NCBI GenBank assembly: GCA_023433345.1
Contig: JAEZDA010000017.1
Location: 71,850-135,849, forward strand
Reading direction: 5' to 3'
From: Bacteroidota bacterium
Lineage (GTDB): Bacteria; Bacteroidota; Bacteroidia; Chitinophagales; Chitinophagaceae
Length of the DNA stretch: 64,000 nucleotides
Positions within the stretch are counted from its first letter, which is position 1; each line of letters starts with the position of its first letter. Below the pieces are notes generated by a model that was not told where the DNA came from, ran no database searches, and saw only the letters and a list, made by a program, of their open reading frames with translations. This document shows, piece after piece, positions 61,487-64,000 of the stretch. Both the position numbers and the translations under genes were made by a program.

Positions 61487-62590
61487 ATGAAGGTGTTCCT
61501 GGCACTTGCCTCCCTGCTTTTATCTCAGTTTGTTTTTTCGCAGTCAGATTATTTTATAGTGTCAGGAAAGGTTACGCTTGCAAGTTCCGGTGAACCTTTG
61601 CAGGGAGCGTCTGTGTTCGCCGAAAACACCACCCTGGGTACGGCTACTGATGCGAATGGTAATTTCAAACTCTATCTTCCCAATGGAGGTTATGATGTGA
61701 TCGTTACATTCACGGGTCTTCAATCTGAAAGTGTACGCGTTACTTCATCTCAAACATCTTCACCATTAACTTTTTCATTGAAGCAAAAGGAGAAGGAACT
61801 GGATGACGTTGTGGTTGTAGCGTCCAATGAAGTTAAGGACGGATGGGAGAGATATGGCGGCTTTTTCATTAAAGAGTTCATCGGGCAAACGCAAAACAGC
61901 TCACAATGCCTGATCAAAAATCCGGAGGTGCTCAAATTCTATTATTCGAAAAAACGCGACCGGCTTAAAGTGAAAGCTGAAGAGCCCTTGCTGATAGAGA
62001 ACAAAGCCCTTGGATATAATATCCGGTACAGTTTGGATTCCTTTACCCATGAATATGCCACACAGGTGAGTTTTTATTCAGGTAATCCTTTGTTTGAAGA
62101 AATGAAAACTGATTCCCTGATACAGCAGGCCCTTTGGGATCGTGCCCGGGAAGAAGCCTATAAGGGTTCAATGCTTCATTTCATGCGAAGCCTTTACAAT
62201 AAGACACTGAAAGATGAAGGCTTTGAAGTGCAGTTTGTGATAACAACAAAAGGTGTTGATCGCGCAGAAAAGTTGCAGGATTATTACAATTCACTTCGCT
62301 ACACAATGAATGACAGTACGGGCATTGTTACGATAGATCCATTTCAGCCCAATGTGGGCGTATTATATATGAAGGAGAAACCCTTACCCGGTTTCAATAT
62401 TTTAAACGAGAAAGAACCTTCCGAGTTCCAGTTTTCAATATTGAGTATTGCGAGGGGCGAACCTATTATGATAGAAAGGAACGGCTTTTATTTTGACCAG
62501 ACCGATATCACTATCAACGCTTATTATACCTGGGAGAAAGTGGGCGACCAGTTGCCTTATGACTATCGGGAAGTTAAAAGCGTTAGGTAA
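61487..62590 (+). CDS. CarboxypepD_reg-like domain protein
   Basis: A 367-residue secreted or envelope protein. A signal peptide (ending FVFSQ) is followed by a CarboxypepD_reg-like beta-sandwich (about 25-105: GEPLQGASVFAENTTLGTAT and YDVIVTFTGLQSESVRV). The remainder (about 115-367) is a conserved Bacteroidota extension with KNPEVLKFYYSKKRDRLKVKA; I do not recognise a catalytic motif. It is not a TonB receptor, as plug and barrel are missing. It is probably an outer-envelope protein of unknown job. The gene is monocistronic and ends before a repeat-bearing region. Confidence 0.78.
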   Translation: MKVFLALASLLLSQFVFSQSDYFIVSGKVTLASSGEPLQGASVFAENTTLGTATDANGNFKLYLPNGGYDVIVTFTGLQSESVRVTSSQTSSPLTFSLKQKEKELDDVVVVASNEVKDGWERYGGFFIKEFIGQTQNSSQCLIKNPEVLKFYYSKKRDRLKVKAEEPLLIENKALGYNIRYSLDSFTHEYATQVSFYSGNPLFEEMKTDSLIQQALWDRAREEAYKGSMLHFMRSLYNKTLKDEGFEVQFVITTKGVDRAEKLQDYYNSLRYTMNDSTGIVTIDPFQPNVGVLYMKEKPLPGFNILNEKEPSEFQFSILSIARGEPIMIERNGFYFDQTDITINAYYTWEKVGDQLPYDYREVKSVR

Positions 62591-62628
62591 GAAAGCTGCT
62601 TGCTGAAATTTCACATCGCTTTATCTAA

Positions 62629-62649
62629 GACTACAGACTACAGACTACC
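62629..62649 (+). repeat. three 7-nt tandem units (GACTACA)
   Basis: GACTACA, GACTACA, GACTACC in register, then GATCGAG which runs into the inverted repeat at 62651. It belongs to the same family as the units at 30712-30739. Confidence 0.65.
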
Positions 62650-62650
62650 G

Positions 62651-62678
62651 ATCGAGACGTTGCAAAGCTAGTCTCGAT
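62651..62678. repeat. inverted repeat between convergent genes
   Basis: ATCGAGAC-N12-GTCTCGAT, perfect 8-bp arms. It lies between the convergent CarboxypepD_reg-like and lpxD-like genes and could be a bidirectional terminator or a dispersed palindromic (REP-like) element; no T tract follows. Confidence 0.55.
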
Positions 62679-62704
62679 GCCGACCGAAGGTTCGACATTA
62701 TAGA

Positions 62705-63652
62705 CTAAATACTCTTCATCATCTTTTCCCAAAGAGCAGGTATTCGTTTGATCCAAACCAATTCTCTTTTTTTGATCGATGCTTCTTCAGCCGGAGCTCC
62801 CCAGTAAATTTTCCCTGCTTCCAGGTTTCCGCCTACGCCACTCATGGCAAGCAGAGTGACATTATCTCCGATAGTTAGTGTTTTGTTGATACCACATTGT
62901 CCCCATACCGTTACACCATCTCCAATGTTCACCACGCCGGCAATAGCCGATTGAGCAGCAAACAAACCGTTTTTTCCAATAACAGTATCGTGGCCGACAT
63001 GGATCATGTTGTCCATCTTTGTGCCGCGGCCTATAACGGTATCATGACTAACACCGCGGTCAATCGTGCAGTTGGCTCCGATCTCCACATCATCTTCAAT
63101 GATCACCCGCCCGCAGTCGGGCATTTTTTTATACCATACTTCGCGATCCTTTTTTCCATTATAATAAAATGAGTTTCCGCCAACAACCGTTCCCGCCTGT
63201 ATGATCACATTGTTGCCGATGATGCAGTTGTTCATGATGGTAACATTAGGATGGATGATGCAATTCATTCCTATCTGCACATTGTGGCCGACAAATACAT
63301 TAGGGAAAAGGAAACTGCCTTCTCCGATCGTTGCGTTTTCACTGATCATCCTTTCCTGTTTAATGAAAGGACGGAAATGGTTCACGATCTTGCTATATGC
63401 TTCGAAAGGATTTTCGACAAGGAGCAATGCCTTTCCTTCAGGCACCTCCACCTCTTTGTTGATGATGATAAACGTTGCATTGCTGTTTATACACTTGTCG
63501 TAATACTTTGGATGGTCTACAAAAACCAGATCTCCTTCTTCAACCTTGTGTATCTCGTTGATCCCTGTTGCGAAGCTCCCGGGGTTTCCTATAAGGCTTG
63601 CATTGATAAGATCGGCTATCCATGAAATAGAAACAGGAGAAGGAAACTGCAT
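62705..63652 (-). CDS. lpxD: LpxD-like UDP-3-O-acyl-glucosamine N-acyltransferase
   Basis: A 315-residue left-handed beta-helix acyltransferase. The N-terminal uridine-binding domain (about 1-95) is followed by hexapeptide repeats (about 100-290: FVGHNVQIGMNCIIHPNVTI and so on) and a C-terminal helix (RIPALWEKMMKSI). Catalytic-type His residues are in DNMIHVGHDTVIG. It adds the N-linked acyl chain in lipid A synthesis, or acylates another UDP-sugar. It is slightly shorter than E. coli LpxD and not next to lpxC/fabZ or lpxA, so it may be a second paralog. The frame extends to 63676, but MQFPSPVSI at 63652 fits LpxD starts. Confidence 0.82.
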   Translation of the reverse strand: MQFPSPVSISWIADLINASLIGNPGSFATGINEIHKVEEGDLVFVDHPKYYDKCINSNATFIIINKEVEVPEGKALLLVENPFEAYSKIVNHFRPFIKQERMISENATIGEGSFLFPNVFVGHNVQIGMNCIIHPNVTIMNNCIIGNNVIIQAGTVVGGNSFYYNGKKDREVWYKKMPDCGRVIIEDDVEIGANCTIDRGVSHDTVIGRGTKMDNMIHVGHDTVIGKNGLFAAQSAIAGVVNIGDGVTVWGQCGINKTLTIGDNVTLLAMSGVGGNLEAGKIYWGAPAEEASIKKRELVWIKRIPALWEKMMKSI

Positions 63653-64000
63653 GATCGTTTTTTGATAAAGGTACATGTGATTGCAACTTTCTGCAGTTTT
63701 TCAAGGCTCGCGAGCAAAAAAAGTTTCATTATTATTTTAGCCTGTTTGCAACTGCTTTTTTTGCTGGTAAAACATGAAAACATTTCTCCCTTCATTGCAG
63801 GCAAATTTTATTGCGGGCTGTATCTCTTTATTCATGCAGCTTTCAGCGGATCATGTTTTTGAAAATGAATAATGAAAATGAAAATGCTTTTTTTATGAAT
63901 GATTTTTCATAGCGCCCTTTTCCACAAGCCGGAAAAAAATGTGAATAAAATAGTTGCAAATATTTTTCTGTATCGGTAAAATTATTTTTAATATTGTGAA
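63653..64000. other. gene-free AT-rich right edge
   Basis: 348 nt without a convincing gene. An open frame at 63662-63862 on the plus strand has no family pattern and lies over the 5' side of lpxD. The end is AT rich and has TTTTCCACA (63918-63926) and TGTGAATAA (63940-63948, reverse TTATTCACA), which are DnaA-box-like, facing each other 13 nt apart. The promoter of lpxD (minus) and perhaps that of a gene beyond the window lie here. Confidence 0.5.

Noticed and set aside
63662..63862. Hydrophobic 66-codon plus-strand frame
   Set aside because: No family pattern; it overlaps the lpxD upstream region and is best explained as AT-rich chance.

Overview
The window looks like a chromosomal segment of a member of the Bacteroidota, probably Chitinophagaceae or a close relative. 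The evidence is Bacteroidota-type promoters (TAnnTTTG at -7), lipoproteins of the SCKKDD type, a type IX secretion (T9SS) C-terminal signal on a giant surface protein, TonB-dependent receptors, a BtuG-like lipoprotein, CarboxypepD_reg-like domains, and weak or absent Shine-Dalgarno sequences. No phage, IS element or CRISPR array was seen; the content is mostly core-like with one surface-polysaccharide locus.

Region 1 (1-9564) is the end of a surface polysaccharide locus: the tail of an unidentified gene, a convergent polytopic membrane protein, then a tightly packed plus-strand run of asparagine synthase-type amidotransferase, GT4 glycosyltransferase, XrtA-type polysaccharide deacetylase, methyltransferase, NeuD/PglD-type acetyltransferase, nucleotide-sugar epimerase, LegC/PglE-type aminotransferase and PglC/WcaJ-type phosphoglycosyl transferase. 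The last members suggest a di-amino-sugar (bacillosamine-like) first sugar. Region 2 (9559-13281) holds a UmuD'-like S24 protein divergent from a radical SAM protein across a palindrome, then a kinase fused to a RapZ C-terminal domain next to a MurU-like nucleotidyltransferase, which resembles AmgK-MurU cell-wall sugar recycling.

Region 3 (13314-21784) holds an adaptor/TolC pair without an adjacent permease, and a cobalamin-riboswitch-controlled locus (TonB receptor, BtuG-like lipoprotein, second TonB receptor). Region 4 (21787-30607) is a 2834-residue beta-helix T9SS cargo protein and a tRNA-Arg(CCG). Region 5 (30735-40847) holds MarC and a two-component cluster: two PAS-rich NarL/NarX-type histidine kinases flanked by two LuxR-type regulators, a thioredoxin-like protein and a lone receiver domain.

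Region 6 (40851-47803) is a minus-strand set: acyl-CoA ligase, TPR protein, DUF1015 protein, SerC, S1/P1-nuclease-like protein and DUF502 protein. Region 7 (47944-55130) is a TetR-controlled RND efflux operon with a visible operator. Region 8 (55178-63652) holds an AIM24-like protein, a Bax-inhibitor-1 protein, PheS, a lipocalin-like lipoprotein, an OmpA protein, a 3-hydroxyacyl-CoA dehydrogenase with an SDR, a CarboxypepD_reg-like protein and an LpxD-like acyltransferase.

The points most worth a second look are the kinase-RapZ fusion, the UmuD'-like protein lacking its catalytic lysine, very short or absent 5' leaders on several genes, and 7-nt tandem repeat arrays shared between intergenic regions.
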